Origin: Oscillospiraceae bacterium
Lineage (GTDB): Bacteria > Bacillota > Clostridia > Oscillospirales > Ruminococcaceae
Direction of reading: 5' to 3'
NCBI GenBank assembly: GCA_020024475.1
Contig: JAHHTS010000011.1
Span: 1 to 43,229 of the forward strand
Length of the DNA stretch: 43,229 nt
Made by a program: the position numbers and the translations under genes. The notes below the pieces were generated by a model that was not told the origin of the DNA, did not search any database, and worked only from the letters and a program-made list of their open reading frames with translations. Positions 32,455-42,210 of the stretch are shown piece by piece (position 1 is the stretch's first letter; every line of letters begins with the position of its first letter).

Positions 32455-34273
32455 TAGAATTAAAGGTATTACCGTTGAAATTGGCGGTGATGTTACCGGT
32501 TTAGATAAAGCGCTTAAAGGTGTTAACAAAAATATTCGTGACACTCAGAGCGAATTAAAAGATGTAGATAGATTACTCCGACTTGATCCTACAAATACAA
32601 ACTTGCTCAAACAAAAACAAGAATTGTTGGCAGGTTCAGTCGGAGAAACGAAAAAGAAACTCGACTCTTTGAAACAAGCTGAAAAGCAAGTTCAGGAGCA
32701 ATTCAAAAAGGGAGATATTTCTAAACAGCATTATGATGCTCTCCAGCGAGAGATTATTGATACAGAGCAAGACCTTAAAAGGTTAGAAAGACAAGCACAG
32801 CAAAGCAATGCTACATTGTCTAAAATTGGCAGTGTGACTGATAAAATTTCTGCTACATCAGGCAAAATCGCTGGAGCTATGGCGCCTGCAACTGCAGCCA
32901 TTGCAGGTATGGGCGCTGTTGCTTTTAACAGTGCATCTGATGTAAATGAAGCAATGAATAAAGTAGAAGTTGCTTTCAAGAATTCTGCAGATAAAGTAAA
33001 AGAATTTTCAGAAACAACTCTTGATGTCTATGGTATTTCAAAAGGTTCAGCGCTTGATATGGCGGCATTGTTCGGTGATATGGCAACTTCTATGGGAATA
33101 CCGACAGACAAAGCGGCAGATATGTCAACGAGTCTTACCGGTTTAGCTGGAGACTTGGCATCATTCAAAAACATAGGAATTGACCAAGCAATGACTGCAC
33201 TTAATGGTGTGTTTACCGGAGAAACAGAAAGCCTTAAAACGCTCGGTATTGTAATGACACAGGCGAACCTTGAGGCGTTTGCAATGTCAGAAGGAATAAA
33301 TAAAAACATTAAAGATATGACAGAAGCTGAAAAGGTTCAGCTTCGATATTCTTATGTATTAGATAAAACTAAAAACGCACAAGGAGATTTCTCAAGAACA
33401 TCAGATGGTGCAGCCAACAGTACAAGAGTGTTGAAAGAAAGTATGAAGGAAGCTTCTGCAGAAATTGGCGAGGTACTTATTCCAACCATCACACCGTTAA
33501 TTCAGAAAGTTACAGAGGCGGTTAAATGGTTCGGCAGTCTTGATGACTCACAGAAAAAGATGATTGTAACTATATTAGGTGTTATTGCAGCTATTGGTCC
33601 GATTGCTGGTATTGTTTCAGGTATTTCAACAGCTATTTCAGGTGTATCAATGGCCTTACAATTCTTATCGGCTAACCCGATAATGGCAGTATACGCACTT
33701 ATTATGGCTTTCATGGTTTTATGGGAAACAAGCGAAACATTCAGGAACTTCTTCCTAAACATGTGGGATACAATAGTTCTAAAAGTAACATTTGTAAAAG
33801 ATATGATAGTTACTTTCTTTACAGTTACAATTCCAGAAGCCTTTCAAAGTTTTATTGATTTTATGAAAGGTGGAGTAAATGTTGTAATTGGACTTATTAA
33901 CAATGTAATAAATGGTATCAACTATCTTATCAACGGACTTAATAAGATACAGTTTTCAGCCCCTTCTTGGGTGCCAGTAATTGGCGGTAAATCATTCGGT
34001 ATAAATATTCCAAATGTTCCAGAAATACCAATGCTTGCAAAAGGTGGCACAGTTCATTCAGGTATGGCTATTGTTGGTGAAGCAGGTCCGGAACTGTTGA
34101 CAGTTTCACCATACGGCACAAGAGTAACACCGCTTACTAATGGAACAGGAGCAACCGCTGTTAGTGGTAAAACAATCAATATAGGTAGAGTTGTTGTTCA
34201 AGGTGGAGCAAGCCGAGAGGATGCACGAGCCTTTGTTCGTGAACTAAACAGAGAATTAGGGAAGGTGTTCTGA
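32447..34273 (+). CDS. tail tape measure protein
   Basis: 608 aa. N-terminal coiled coil (about 15-120: GLDKALKGVNKNIRDTQSE), a central TMP core (VNEAMNKVEVAFKNSADKVKEF), several hydrophobic segments (about 375-430) and the common C-terminal GGTVHSGMAIVGEAGPELL motif. ATG at 32447 follows GAGGTGG. It sets tail length; 608 residues is short for a siphophage, so the tail should be fairly short. Confidence 0.93.
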   Translation: MANRIKGITVEIGGDVTGLDKALKGVNKNIRDTQSELKDVDRLLRLDPTNTNLLKQKQELLAGSVGETKKKLDSLKQAEKQVQEQFKKGDISKQHYDALQREIIDTEQDLKRLERQAQQSNATLSKIGSVTDKISATSGKIAGAMAPATAAIAGMGAVAFNSASDVNEAMNKVEVAFKNSADKVKEFSETTLDVYGISKGSALDMAALFGDMATSMGIPTDKAADMSTSLTGLAGDLASFKNIGIDQAMTALNGVFTGETESLKTLGIVMTQANLEAFAMSEGINKNIKDMTEAEKVQLRYSYVLDKTKNAQGDFSRTSDGAANSTRVLKESMKEASAEIGEVLIPTITPLIQKVTEAVKWFGSLDDSQKKMIVTILGVIAAIGPIAGIVSGISTAISGVSMALQFLSANPIMAVYALIMAFMVLWETSETFRNFFLNMWDTIVLKVTFVKDMIVTFFTVTIPEAFQSFIDFMKGGVNVVIGLINNVINGINYLINGLNKIQFSAPSWVPVIGGKSFGINIPNVPEIPMLAKGGTVHSGMAIVGEAGPELLTVSPYGTRVTPLTNGTGATAVSGKTINIGRVVVQGGASREDARAFVRELNRELGKVF

Positions 34274-34275
34274 TT

Positions 34276-35088
34276 ATGAGACAATTCAAAATGAAAAATG
34301 CTTATGGTGTAGAATATAACCTTATGTCGCAGAACTCTTTTCTTCATGCTCCTGAAGGCTTAGGCTGGGGAACTGAACCAACAGTTGAAAGAATAGGTGA
34401 ATCGTACATTGTTACAGATAGCCAAGAAGTACAACCGGCAACATCAGGTGAGATTGTATTTTCAGACTACAAAGAATATCAGAACTTTCTTGACTTTGCC
34501 CAAGTTGGTGGCTTGGTTCTATGCTATAAGCCACTTGATAAATGGTTAAATCTCAAGTGTGAGATTTATATTGATAAATCAGAAATCAAAAGAGAATCTA
34601 AAAGACTGATTTGTCCTGTAGAATTTTTAGGACTATCTTACTGGTATGAAGAACTTGAATATCAAACACCTACACATACTGGTGGTACAGGAAAAACTTA
34701 TCCATATAAGTATCCATACACATATGGTTCATCAGAAAATAGTGTATTTAATCTTAAGCTTTCACTTCCTTCGTATTTCAAACTTGAAATAATGGGTGAA
34801 TGTAAGAACCCAGAGTGGCGATGTATTCAAAATGACAAGATAGTAGCAAAAGGCATTATCAATGCACATATTTCAAGTACGCACAAAATGGTTGTTAATA
34901 CAGACCCAGCACATATGGAAATTGCTGAATATACAAAGAATAATGAGTTTGTTCAAAGCTTGTACGGGATGTCAGATTTTACAACACAGCGAATTTTCAC
35001 ACTTCCAAAAGGGGAATGCACATTTATAGTTTTAGCTCAAGGCATACAAGCACCAAAAGCATTTTTAGAGGTATATAAGCATGTATAG
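34276..35088 (+). CDS. distal tail (Dit-like) baseplate protein
   Basis: 270 aa, directly after the tape-measure gene, the usual Dit position. Opening FKMKNAYGVEYNLMSQNSFLH and the segment GEIVFSDYKEYQNFLDF are typical of Firmicutes siphophage Dit-type proteins that cap the tube and dock the fibre. It overlaps the next gene by 8 nt. Confidence 0.82.
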   Translation: MRQFKMKNAYGVEYNLMSQNSFLHAPEGLGWGTEPTVERIGESYIVTDSQEVQPATSGEIVFSDYKEYQNFLDFAQVGGLVLCYKPLDKWLNLKCEIYIDKSEIKRESKRLICPVEFLGLSYWYEELEYQTPTHTGGTGKTYPYKYPYTYGSSENSVFNLKLSLPSYFKLEIMGECKNPEWRCIQNDKIVAKGIINAHISSTHKMVVNTDPAHMEIAEYTKNNEFVQSLYGMSDFTTQRIFTLPKGECTFIVLAQGIQAPKAFLEVYKHV

Positions 35089-36106
35089 AGTTGAATTATT
35101 TGATTTAAGTAAAGGTAAGTTCAGAGATGCTTGCATGGTATCTGATGCACAGACTATACCATTCGATTATATCGCTCCTGAAAGTTTTCAGCTTGTTTGT
35201 CCGAAAATAAAGGCGGATATTTTAGATGCAGTGCGTATAAGTTCAGATGATAAAAAGATTTTTGAAGGTTATATATCTGCGGTAGAGCATGATGATAGAA
35301 AAACAGTTTTATCAATTAGCCCTTTTTTAAAGCTACTTGATGTCGCTTCAGTTCAAAACGCAAGCACAGAGTTATTTGATAAGCAAATCTATAAGCAATT
35401 GTACTATGACTTCATGCAGCGGATACCTTCGCTTTATCCATTGCCTTTGGTATATAAAAGTGGCTATGGAGCTTGGGGTGATACCAAAGCGCTCTACAAC
35501 ACAAAACTTGAAAGTGATATGAAATGCATTATATCAGCAGCGGAAGTTTACGGTAAGTTTATGCACTTTGAGATAACAGATGATTTGAAAATCGGATTTT
35601 CTTTTTTAAGTGTTTTAGAAAAAATAAAAATAGAGGCCGATTTAGGTAATGTGATAAGTAAGGAAATCAATATTGATAGCGATACAGGTTTTAATATCGC
35701 TATGATTTGGTATCCAATAAACGATATAAATTATCATCATAGAAATGCGTATATTCTTCCTGATGGATCCATTAGCTATGACATTAAGGACAACACAAAG
35801 GTTGTAAATCCAAGAGTAACAGCAAAGACAGTTGAAAAGGATTTTGAAACTAACGAAGAAGCTGAAAACGAATTGTTAGCAATGCTTAAGCCTGAAAACA
35901 AGAATAATGAGATTATTCTCAGGGTTAGAAAGACCGATAAAATCATTGATGCAGTTAATATGAAAATCGGACAACCAGCAGACATTATATCTGAAGGAAT
36001 AACTTATGATAGTATTTTGACAGGCAAAAATTATAGTGGCGATATTATAGAACTTATTTTTGGTGGCGTTCGCCACGAACTTACTAAAAAATTGCAAAGG
36101 AGATAG
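35081..36106 (+). CDS. Tal/gp37-like tail hub protein
   Basis: 341 aa. It resembles the N-terminal hub part of tail-associated proteins (phage 'Gp37-like'): MYRVELFDLSKGKFRDACM...FDYIAPESFQLVCP. No peptidase or lysozyme domain is attached. It follows Dit with an 8-nt overlap and is followed by fibre genes. Confidence 0.75.
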   Translation: MYRVELFDLSKGKFRDACMVSDAQTIPFDYIAPESFQLVCPKIKADILDAVRISSDDKKIFEGYISAVEHDDRKTVLSISPFLKLLDVASVQNASTELFDKQIYKQLYYDFMQRIPSLYPLPLVYKSGYGAWGDTKALYNTKLESDMKCIISAAEVYGKFMHFEITDDLKIGFSFLSVLEKIKIEADLGNVISKEINIDSDTGFNIAMIWYPINDINYHHRNAYILPDGSISYDIKDNTKVVNPRVTAKTVEKDFETNEEAENELLAMLKPENKNNEIILRVRKTDKIIDAVNMKIGQPADIISEGITYDSILTGKNYSGDIIELIFGGVRHELTKKLQRR

Positions 36107-36109
36107 TAA

Positions 36110-37006
36110 ATGAGCGTAAAACTTGAAACATTTGATACAAGTGCAGTATCGGCTTTAACTGATGCCCGTTTATATGAGTTTTTGACTAATAAACAAGTAG
36201 GCATTGTAGATGGTGTAAACATAACTTCTACTGGTGGTCTTGGATTACATATTACATCTGGATGGGGTGTAATACTTGGTAGAGTTTTTACGATAAAGTC
36301 AGAGGATATTGTTGTTAATCCATCTTTAAGTGGTACTCAAAAAGGTAGATTGATTTTACAAATTGATATATCTAATGGGAGCGAACCAATAAAATTTGTT
36401 ACTCAGGCAGCACAGTCGCTTCCAAAGCTGCGGCAAGAAGATATAAATAAAAATGGAACAGTGTATCAGCTTGAACTTGCAACTTACAATGTTTCGGAAG
36501 TGTCACTATCTGAATTAGTTGTAATTACTAATAAGTTGCAATCACTTGCCACCAAAAAAGATGTAGAAGTAGAGTTTGTCAAAGAAACCGACAAAAATCT
36601 TGATGACTACAAGATAAAAGGTATTTACTATTTTGACGGCAATCATATACCTGTAAATCCACCAGCTGGCAACATAGTTGGTTGGTTAATTGTAATTCCA
36701 GATACGCCGACAGTTCCTGCTTACACTGTTAAACAAATTTGGATAGGTAGAAACTTCATAGGTAAAGACGACCATCTTATGTACACAAGATCTCATGTTA
36801 GTTCTGGCAATATCTGGAGTGAGTGGACTAAAATACTAACCGATGTGGACAAGAAAGACCTGATGCCAAAAAGTGGTGGTGAATTTACCGGACATTGTAT
36901 TGCACCTAAGCACATACCTGTTAGTGGTTATGCTATGCGTAACACATGGGTAGGTACTGACTTCAATAATCCTGTTCCATCAGAATATATTTGGTTTGAG
37001 GTGTAG
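36110..37006 (+). CDS. tail fibre / receptor-binding-type protein
   Basis: 298 aa. The N-terminal ~130 residues (ETFDTSAVSALTDARLYEFL...GVILGRVFTIK) resemble baseplate-upper-protein-like adhesin bases. The later region (KIKGIYYFDGNHIPVNPPAG, then YTRSHVSSGNIWSEWTKI) has the pyocin-knob pattern of fibre tips. It probably contacts the host surface. Confidence 0.75.
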   Translation: MSVKLETFDTSAVSALTDARLYEFLTNKQVGIVDGVNITSTGGLGLHITSGWGVILGRVFTIKSEDIVVNPSLSGTQKGRLILQIDISNGSEPIKFVTQAAQSLPKLRQEDINKNGTVYQLELATYNVSEVSLSELVVITNKLQSLATKKDVEVEFVKETDKNLDDYKIKGIYYFDGNHIPVNPPAGNIVGWLIVIPDTPTVPAYTVKQIWIGRNFIGKDDHLMYTRSHVSSGNIWSEWTKILTDVDKKDLMPKSGGEFTGHCIAPKHIPVSGYAMRNTWVGTDFNNPVPSEYIWFEV

Positions 37007-37008
37007 AT

Positions 37009-37554
37009 ATGGCTAAAGGTTATAATTACACAGGCACTACCAGTCAGTTAATGAAAAAACTATACAGCTTTGCAAACGGAGTTAACAAGCCTGTCAAAAA
37101 AGCATATAGCTTTAGTGGTGGTGTTAATACATTAGTGTGGATGGCGAAAAAAGTATTTCCGGATTACAGTAACTACCAAGTATATGAAGAAGGTCAATAC
37201 AGAGAAGTGTATACACCTGAATACGATGCAAGTGAGTTTGATACATTCTCGTTTCACTACAAAGGTTATGGCACTATGTGGGCATGTAACTATGGAAACG
37301 GTATGCATATGAACATCATTATATGGGTTAGAACAGGTGACACTGTGCTAGACAAAGTGAGTTTCAGTACACCTGATGTATACTCTAGTGGACAAGAAGC
37401 TACTAAAGAAGGCGACATGTCAATAACGATAGGACATTTGTCAGCTGACCAAAAGAAACATATAACGCTTAGAATTGCAATGGAAGCTAAAAACATTGAT
37501 GAGACAAAACAAATTCGTGGGGGTATCGATATTACAAATATTGTTGCGAAGTAA
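37009..37554 (+). CDS. tail fibre-associated protein
   Basis: 181 aa. The N-terminus has two similar repeats, LMKKLYSFANGVNKPVKKAY and SFSGGVNTLVWMAKK, seen in structural proteins of Firmicutes phages; the rest is a beta-rich domain (DTFSFHYKGYG). It begins 2 nt after the fibre gene. Probably part of the adsorption apparatus. Confidence 0.6.
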   Translation: MAKGYNYTGTTSQLMKKLYSFANGVNKPVKKAYSFSGGVNTLVWMAKKVFPDYSNYQVYEEGQYREVYTPEYDASEFDTFSFHYKGYGTMWACNYGNGMHMNIIIWVRTGDTVLDKVSFSTPDVYSSGQEATKEGDMSITIGHLSADQKKHITLRIAMEAKNIDETKQIRGGIDITNIVAK

Positions 37555-37567
37555 AGGGGATATTATT

Positions 37568-38044
37568 ATGAAAATTAAATTTGCAAATGGAACAGAGTTC
37601 AATTACTTAAATGCAATTGAAGCAGAGGAGTACTACAATGGTGCGAGTCGCAGAACGCTCACTTTTGAGTGTTCTGCAGATACAATCAGCGTGGATATGC
37701 TCAATGCAGTTTTGTCTGATGAGGCAAATACAGCAAGTATAAAGCTACTAGGTGAGCCTGTACCAGTGTCTGTAGTACATGATGCTACATATGCTAGTGA
37801 AGTAGATCGTAGACCACTTGGTAAAGTTACAGAAGAAGTTAAAGATGAAGCAGATGTAGTAGGCCACTATGTTACACCCGAAAGTATTTATGATGATTAT
37901 GTACTTAAACTAAAATGTGGTATTGAAAGTGTATTAGTTTATAGTGAAACACCTGAATCAACAGCTGTTTATGCTGACAAACTTATTTTTAAGCTCGGTA
38001 AACCAACTTATATTGAACACCAACTTAAAAAACTTGGACTGTAA
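37568..38044 (+). CDS. hypothetical tail-end protein (158 aa)
   Basis: Starts MKIKFANGTEFNYLNAIEAE; an open frame upstream (to 37475) lies inside the previous gene and lacks a ribosome binding site, whereas AAAGGGG precedes 37568. The composition is acidic and beta-rich. It lies between fibre and endolysin genes, so it is probably structural. No family assigned with confidence. Confidence 0.6.
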   Translation: MKIKFANGTEFNYLNAIEAEEYYNGASRRTLTFECSADTISVDMLNAVLSDEANTASIKLLGEPVPVSVVHDATYASEVDRRPLGKVTEEVKDEADVVGHYVTPESIYDDYVLKLKCGIESVLVYSETPESTAVYADKLIFKLGKPTYIEHQLKKLGL

Positions 38045-38058
38045 AGGAGAGAAAGAAG

Positions 38059-39063
38059 ATGAGTATTTATGGGGTAGATATATCGAAACATCAAACAAGC
38101 CAAACTGTTAAAGAGATTAAAAGAGTCGGTAAAGCAGAATTTGTTATTGTTCGTGCTGCTATTGGCAGTGAAATAAAAGACCAAAAATTTGATGCATTTA
38201 CAAAAGACATCAAAGATTTAGGTTTGAAAAACGGTTACTACTGTGCATCTTATGCTAAAAATGAACAAGAGGCAATTGCAGAGGCTGATTTTATGATTAG
38301 TCTCATAAAAAAAGATAATAACTATACTGAACTTCCAGTCTTTTTTGATTGGGAGTATTTTTCTGCAGATTATATCAAACACAACTTTGGCATCATCGCA
38401 GATAAACGACTAATACAGTCAGTAACAGTTGCCTTTTGTGAGAGAGTTAAACAAGCAGGATATACAGCTGGTGTGTATGCCAATAAGGATTTTCTTAATA
38501 GATTTTATACTGAAGAATTTTGGCAGGCACATTCAGATTATAAATTGTGGTATGCTCGTCCTGGATATTCAAAACCGGACAAGCCTTGTTATCTATGGCA
38601 GTATTCATCAGACAATGGTAGAGATTTTGGTTATACTGGTGGGAACATAGATAAAAACATATTAATGGAAAATTATATCGAGGAGGTAAAACCTATGAGA
38701 CCATTAAGTTCAGAACCTTGCAGAATGTATATTGGATTTGCATCACAAGGTGATATTAAAAAGTTGGTATCAAAAATTAACGGTCTAGGAATAGATACAG
38801 AAGTTAATGATGGATATATAATAACCGGCTATGCTTCAGCAGGGGATCAGTGTTACATTATGCTTGACTGTAACGCACTTGGCATTCCTTGCAAAATTTA
38901 TGAAGAACCTAAAGAGTGCGAAAACTGCCAAAAACTAAAAACTGAAAATGAACTTTTGAAACAAGAGAATATCGAAATTAAAGAAAATCTAAAAAGTAAA
39001 GATGCGGTCATTGAAAAACTGACAGACAAACTTGAAAACATAAAAACAATTATAGGTATGTAG
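38059..39063 (+). CDS. GH25 endolysin with C-terminal coiled coil
   Basis: 334 aa. The GH25 muramidase domain (1-205) has D7 in GVDISKHQ and D97/E99 in FFDWEYF, the catalytic acids. A SPOR-like repeat region (about 220-285: CRMYIGFASQGDIKKLVSKI) may bind peptidoglycan. The last ~45 residues form a CENC-started coiled coil rich in E/K, possibly for oligomerisation. It cuts the cell wall at lysis, together with the holin encoded next. Confidence 0.93.
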   Translation: MSIYGVDISKHQTSQTVKEIKRVGKAEFVIVRAAIGSEIKDQKFDAFTKDIKDLGLKNGYYCASYAKNEQEAIAEADFMISLIKKDNNYTELPVFFDWEYFSADYIKHNFGIIADKRLIQSVTVAFCERVKQAGYTAGVYANKDFLNRFYTEEFWQAHSDYKLWYARPGYSKPDKPCYLWQYSSDNGRDFGYTGGNIDKNILMENYIEEVKPMRPLSSEPCRMYIGFASQGDIKKLVSKINGLGIDTEVNDGYIITGYASAGDQCYIMLDCNALGIPCKIYEEPKECENCQKLKTENELLKQENIEIKENLKSKDAVIEKLTDKLENIKTIIGM

Positions 39064-39078
39064 AAAGGAAAAAATAAG

Positions 39079-39510
39079 ATGACAGAATTTTTAATAGGCA
39101 TAGCCGACCAGTTACTTACACATAAAATAATTAGCGTTGTTGCATTGTGCGTTGTGGCCGATACATTGTTTGGCTGCTTTAGAGCAATTAAACAACATTC
39201 ATTCAATAGCTGCTTTGGTATTGACGGAGCAATTAGAAAAGTTGTTATGTTGATATCACTTGTTTTTCTTGTGATATTTGATACAGCTGTGAACATAAAT
39301 CTTATAGCATTTGTACCAGCTGAAATACTTGAAGTTGTTAATATTAAAGTGGTGGGTACAACCGAATTTTTTGGATTTTTATATGTAGCATATGAGATAG
39401 TATCAATCCTTAAAAATCTCACTATGTGCGGACTGCCAACAGCTAAAATCTTAGAGAATGTCCGAAAATTCTTGAGCAAATACACCAATGAATTACCTGA
39501 TGAAAATTAA
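39079..39510 (+). CDS. phage holin (phi Cp-1/TcdE-type)
   Basis: 143 aa with three hydrophobic segments and the holin-family segments ADTLFGCFRAIKQHSFNSCFG and GAIRKVVMLI. It would open the membrane for the GH25 enzyme. AGAAAGGA precedes ATG. It is followed by a strong terminator that ends the late operon. Confidence 0.92.
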   Translation: MTEFLIGIADQLLTHKIISVVALCVVADTLFGCFRAIKQHSFNSCFGIDGAIRKVVMLISLVFLVIFDTAVNINLIAFVPAEILEVVNIKVVGTTEFFGFLYVAYEIVSILKNLTMCGLPTAKILENVRKFLSKYTNELPDEN

Positions 39511-39525
39511 AAATGATAAACCAAT

Positions 39526-39560
39526 AAAGCGCCTTGCATTTGCAGGGCGCTTTTGTTTTT
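39526..39560 (+). terminator. end of the late operon
   Basis: AAAGCGCC (39526-39533) pairs with GGGCGCTTT (39545-39553) and is followed by a T-rich run. Confidence 0.9.
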
Positions 39561-39578
39561 TATAAGAATACTAATATA

Positions 39579-39607
39579 TTGAGTTTATAAAATTTTAATG
39601 ATATGAT
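39579..39607 (+). promoter_or_regulatory. promoter of the first cargo gene
   Basis: TTGAGT 39579-39584, 17 nt, TATGAT 39602-39607, just after the late-operon terminator and 42 nt before the start codon. This makes the next gene an independent transcription unit. Confidence 0.55.
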
Positions 39608-39648
39608 AGTAAATATAATATTTATAATAATTATAGGAGAAAACTAAT

Positions 39649-41580
39649 ATGGATATGAATAGGGTTATATATTTTCCTTCAAGTGATATTATGTATGGTT
39701 ATAATTTGGATAAAATAGTTGATATGGAAATACCAAAATATGAAGATGTTTCTATTAATGATGCTATTGAGTTCAAAGAAATAAAGAAATACTTTGATAA
39801 TAATGTCCATAGTAGTGAATGGAATGAAGAAAATCACAATGAATATTTAGATAAAAGTAAAAAATTGAACAGTCTATCTATGAAATTTTTTTCATCCATA
39901 TCAGATGAAAATATTATAGGCTTGTACAAAGAGGTTGATGTTAGTTACCGTTCTTGTTTTTGGGAACTTTTCGAAACGTGCAAACTTTATAATAAAATTT
40001 CGCCTGATGTTTTCGATACATTAATTCATGGACAACATATACCACCTAATGAAATATTCAAACAAAAGGAAATAGTTAGAAAATATGGCGAAATTCTCCG
40101 ATCATATATTTTTGAAAATTTATCGCTTGTAAGAGTTGTCATACATTGGTATGAACAAGAAACAGGCGATACGGGAAAATTATATAGACCAGATGAGTTT
40201 ACTGGAGAAGATGTATGTGATTATCTAAATAATTATATTGAAAGTGATATTGTCAATATTAATGTTTTAAATTCTATTATGCAGATGAGTTCGCTTGGAA
40301 ATAAATTTCCTATTACAGACGATATCAGACTTAAAGCCAAGAGAAGGTACAAAGAAAAAATACATGAATTTAATGCAAAAGCAATATCGCAAGAGTTCAA
40401 ATATGGAATTAAATTTTCAAATGGACAAGATGAGGAGTTTTCTTTGAAATATGAAGAAGGAGCACAAGTGCTTTCATATAGTACGAAATGGCTTTTAGAT
40501 ACACTGGACTATCCAAGTATTTTGAATAATTTCATTTATATTTTTGAATATGTAGATGTTCCACAAATGAGATGGAGTTGTGTTACGCATTCATCTGACG
40601 GAGGACTGTTAGATAAAGCTCTTTCGAAAAAGTCATCAAAAATATATCCGTGTTATACAGGTAATGATATTAAAAATGGTATTTTTTCGCTTCAAATGCG
40701 AGCATATTATAATTTTTTGAAAGATAATAATATAAGACTAGAAGAAGTGTTAGAATATTTCTTTAACAGATATTTAAAAGAGGAGTATAGTGGTCCTGAG
40801 ATAAAGGTTAAATTTCCGTCTGTGGATACATCATATTCTGAAAAATGTCTTTTGATATGTAGTTGTCTTGAAAGCACTTTGAGACAATATCGTTTATTTG
40901 TTAATAATGGAAGTATTGATTTTGAACTTTTAAGGATGTCTTCGTCATCTATAATTTTTAAAGATATTCCGAGTCTTATTAAAAACAAATATGTTTATGG
41001 TGTAGGGGAAGACTTTAAACGGATAACATTCAATTTGTTTTCAAATCAATGCATGTTACTATACATTAAAGGAAAGAAAGAGTATGAATGTTTACTTGAT
41101 TTGTTAAGTAACGAAAAGATATATTTGTCAGACTATAGTGAAATATATCATAAAACATTCATGTATCTAAAAAAATGGGATATAGTTGATATATTGGAAA
41201 ATGGAGAAATAGTTTTAAAGAATATATCTAAAATATTAATATTGAAAGATTTATTCGAGAATGATGTTGTAAGTAGATATCACTACGATGACGAGTTGAA
41301 AAATACAATTAAAAATATGATTAATGAAGGACTACTAATTGAAGGAGAAGGACTTTTGTCAGTCCCAGAAGTAAATTATCTTAATTATATGTTAAATCAT
41401 TCTGAATACAATAATGGATTTGATTTGAGAAATATGTATCGGCATGGAATAGCACAACCAAGTTTTTCAAATGAACAACATGAAGAAAACTATTTTCAGC
41501 TTTTGAGAATGTTTATATTGATAGTAATAAAAATAAAAGATGACTTTGAAATACGAAAATTTAATCTAGATAAAGAGTAA
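39649..41580 (+). CDS. large cargo protein with HEPN-like C-terminal motif
   Basis: 643 aa; no family recognised over most of its length. It is soluble and mainly helical with many Tyr, Asn and Ile. The C-terminal part has DLRNMYRHG (R594-x4-H599), matching the R-[N]-x3-H active-site pattern of HEPN ribonucleases and DUF4209-like proteins, followed by a hydrophobic helix as in HEPN bundles. It has its own promoter and terminator and lies between the lysis genes and attR, a common site for anti-phage or lysogenic-conversion genes. An abortive-infection RNase is the best guess, not proven. TAGGAG precedes ATG. Confidence 0.7.
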   Translation: MDMNRVIYFPSSDIMYGYNLDKIVDMEIPKYEDVSINDAIEFKEIKKYFDNNVHSSEWNEENHNEYLDKSKKLNSLSMKFFSSISDENIIGLYKEVDVSYRSCFWELFETCKLYNKISPDVFDTLIHGQHIPPNEIFKQKEIVRKYGEILRSYIFENLSLVRVVIHWYEQETGDTGKLYRPDEFTGEDVCDYLNNYIESDIVNINVLNSIMQMSSLGNKFPITDDIRLKAKRRYKEKIHEFNAKAISQEFKYGIKFSNGQDEEFSLKYEEGAQVLSYSTKWLLDTLDYPSILNNFIYIFEYVDVPQMRWSCVTHSSDGGLLDKALSKKSSKIYPCYTGNDIKNGIFSLQMRAYYNFLKDNNIRLEEVLEYFFNRYLKEEYSGPEIKVKFPSVDTSYSEKCLLICSCLESTLRQYRLFVNNGSIDFELLRMSSSSIIFKDIPSLIKNKYVYGVGEDFKRITFNLFSNQCMLLYIKGKKEYECLLDLLSNEKIYLSDYSEIYHKTFMYLKKWDIVDILENGEIVLKNISKILILKDLFENDVVSRYHYDDELKNTIKNMINEGLLIEGEGLLSVPEVNYLNYMLNHSEYNNGFDLRNMYRHGIAQPSFSNEQHEENYFQLLRMFILIVIKIKDDFEIRKFNLDKE

Positions 41581-41591
41581 TCAGTAATAAC

Positions 41592-41630
41592 AAAAGCACC
41601 GATGCATTAAATATGGTGCTTTTGTTTTAT
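41592..41630 (+). terminator. terminator after the first cargo gene
   Basis: AAAAGCACC (41592-41600) pairs with GGTGCTTTT (41615-41623), then T-rich sequence. Confidence 0.85.
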
Positions 41631-41666
41631 ATTTATTAATTAACAATAGATTCTTAAAAAGTTCAG

Positions 41667-41675
41667 TGCTATAAT
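41667..41675 (+). promoter_or_regulatory. extended -10 promoter of the second cargo gene
   Basis: TGCTATAAT is a full extended -10 element (TGn-TATAAT), 50 nt before the start codon. A good -35 is not seen. Confidence 0.5.
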
Positions 41676-41724
41676 GTTTATATAATACAAAATATAAAAT
41701 TAAAAATGTAGGAATGAGACTATA

Positions 41725-42210
41725 ATGAAAACAGAAATTGTCGTAGGTATCATTGGTGTAGTTGGAACACTATTAGGTGTAGTAGTTGGATTTGGGTTAG
41801 AGTGTATAAGAAGCAGTGTGGGAAAGCGAGCATTATCTATAGAATTAAAAGAACTATGTATAGAAAAAATTGTACCAGATGGATGTGGTGACTATTTTGG
41901 TGATCGTAGATTAGAATTTAAATGTATCTTTGTAAACAGAAAATTAAATCCCGAGATTGTAGAAAAATTAGAGTGTATTTATTATAAGAAAAATAAAAAA
42001 ATAGGATCTTTTAAATGTTGTTACAAATCGTCCGTGGGTCGAAGTTATAACGATATAACTGTTATAAACATCCCTGGGAAATCTAGCAATGTAATTGATG
42101 TTATAGCATTTCCACCAGAAACAGCTATAGGATGTGATAAAATAGAATTACAGTATTCATATGGTTATATAAAACGCAAAAAAACTATTTGGAAACAAAA
42201 TATGAAATAA
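41725..42210 (+). CDS. membrane-anchored cargo protein (161 aa)
   Basis: One N-terminal transmembrane segment rich in Gly and Val (VVGIIGVVGTLLGVVVGFG), then a cytoplasmic- or surface-exposed beta-rich domain (IELKELCIEKIV, FKCIFVNRKL, FKCCYKS) with seven Cys. No family recognised. It is the last gene before attR, with its own promoter-like element. Gly-rich N-terminal anchors of this type are seen in some prophage effector or exclusion proteins; its role is unknown. The stop codon lies within the right TAACCCACTT repeat. Confidence 0.65.
   Translation: MKTEIVVGIIGVVGTLLGVVVGFGLECIRSSVGKRALSIELKELCIEKIVPDGCGDYFGDRRLEFKCIFVNRKLNPEIVEKLECIYYKKNKKIGSFKCCYKSSVGRSYNDITVINIPGKSSNVIDVIAFPPETAIGCDKIELQYSYGYIKRKKTIWKQNMK

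Noticed and set aside
37475..37567. Upstream extension of the 158-aa tail-end protein
   Set aside because: It lies inside the previous gene and lacks a ribosome binding site; AAAGGGG fits the ATG at 37568.
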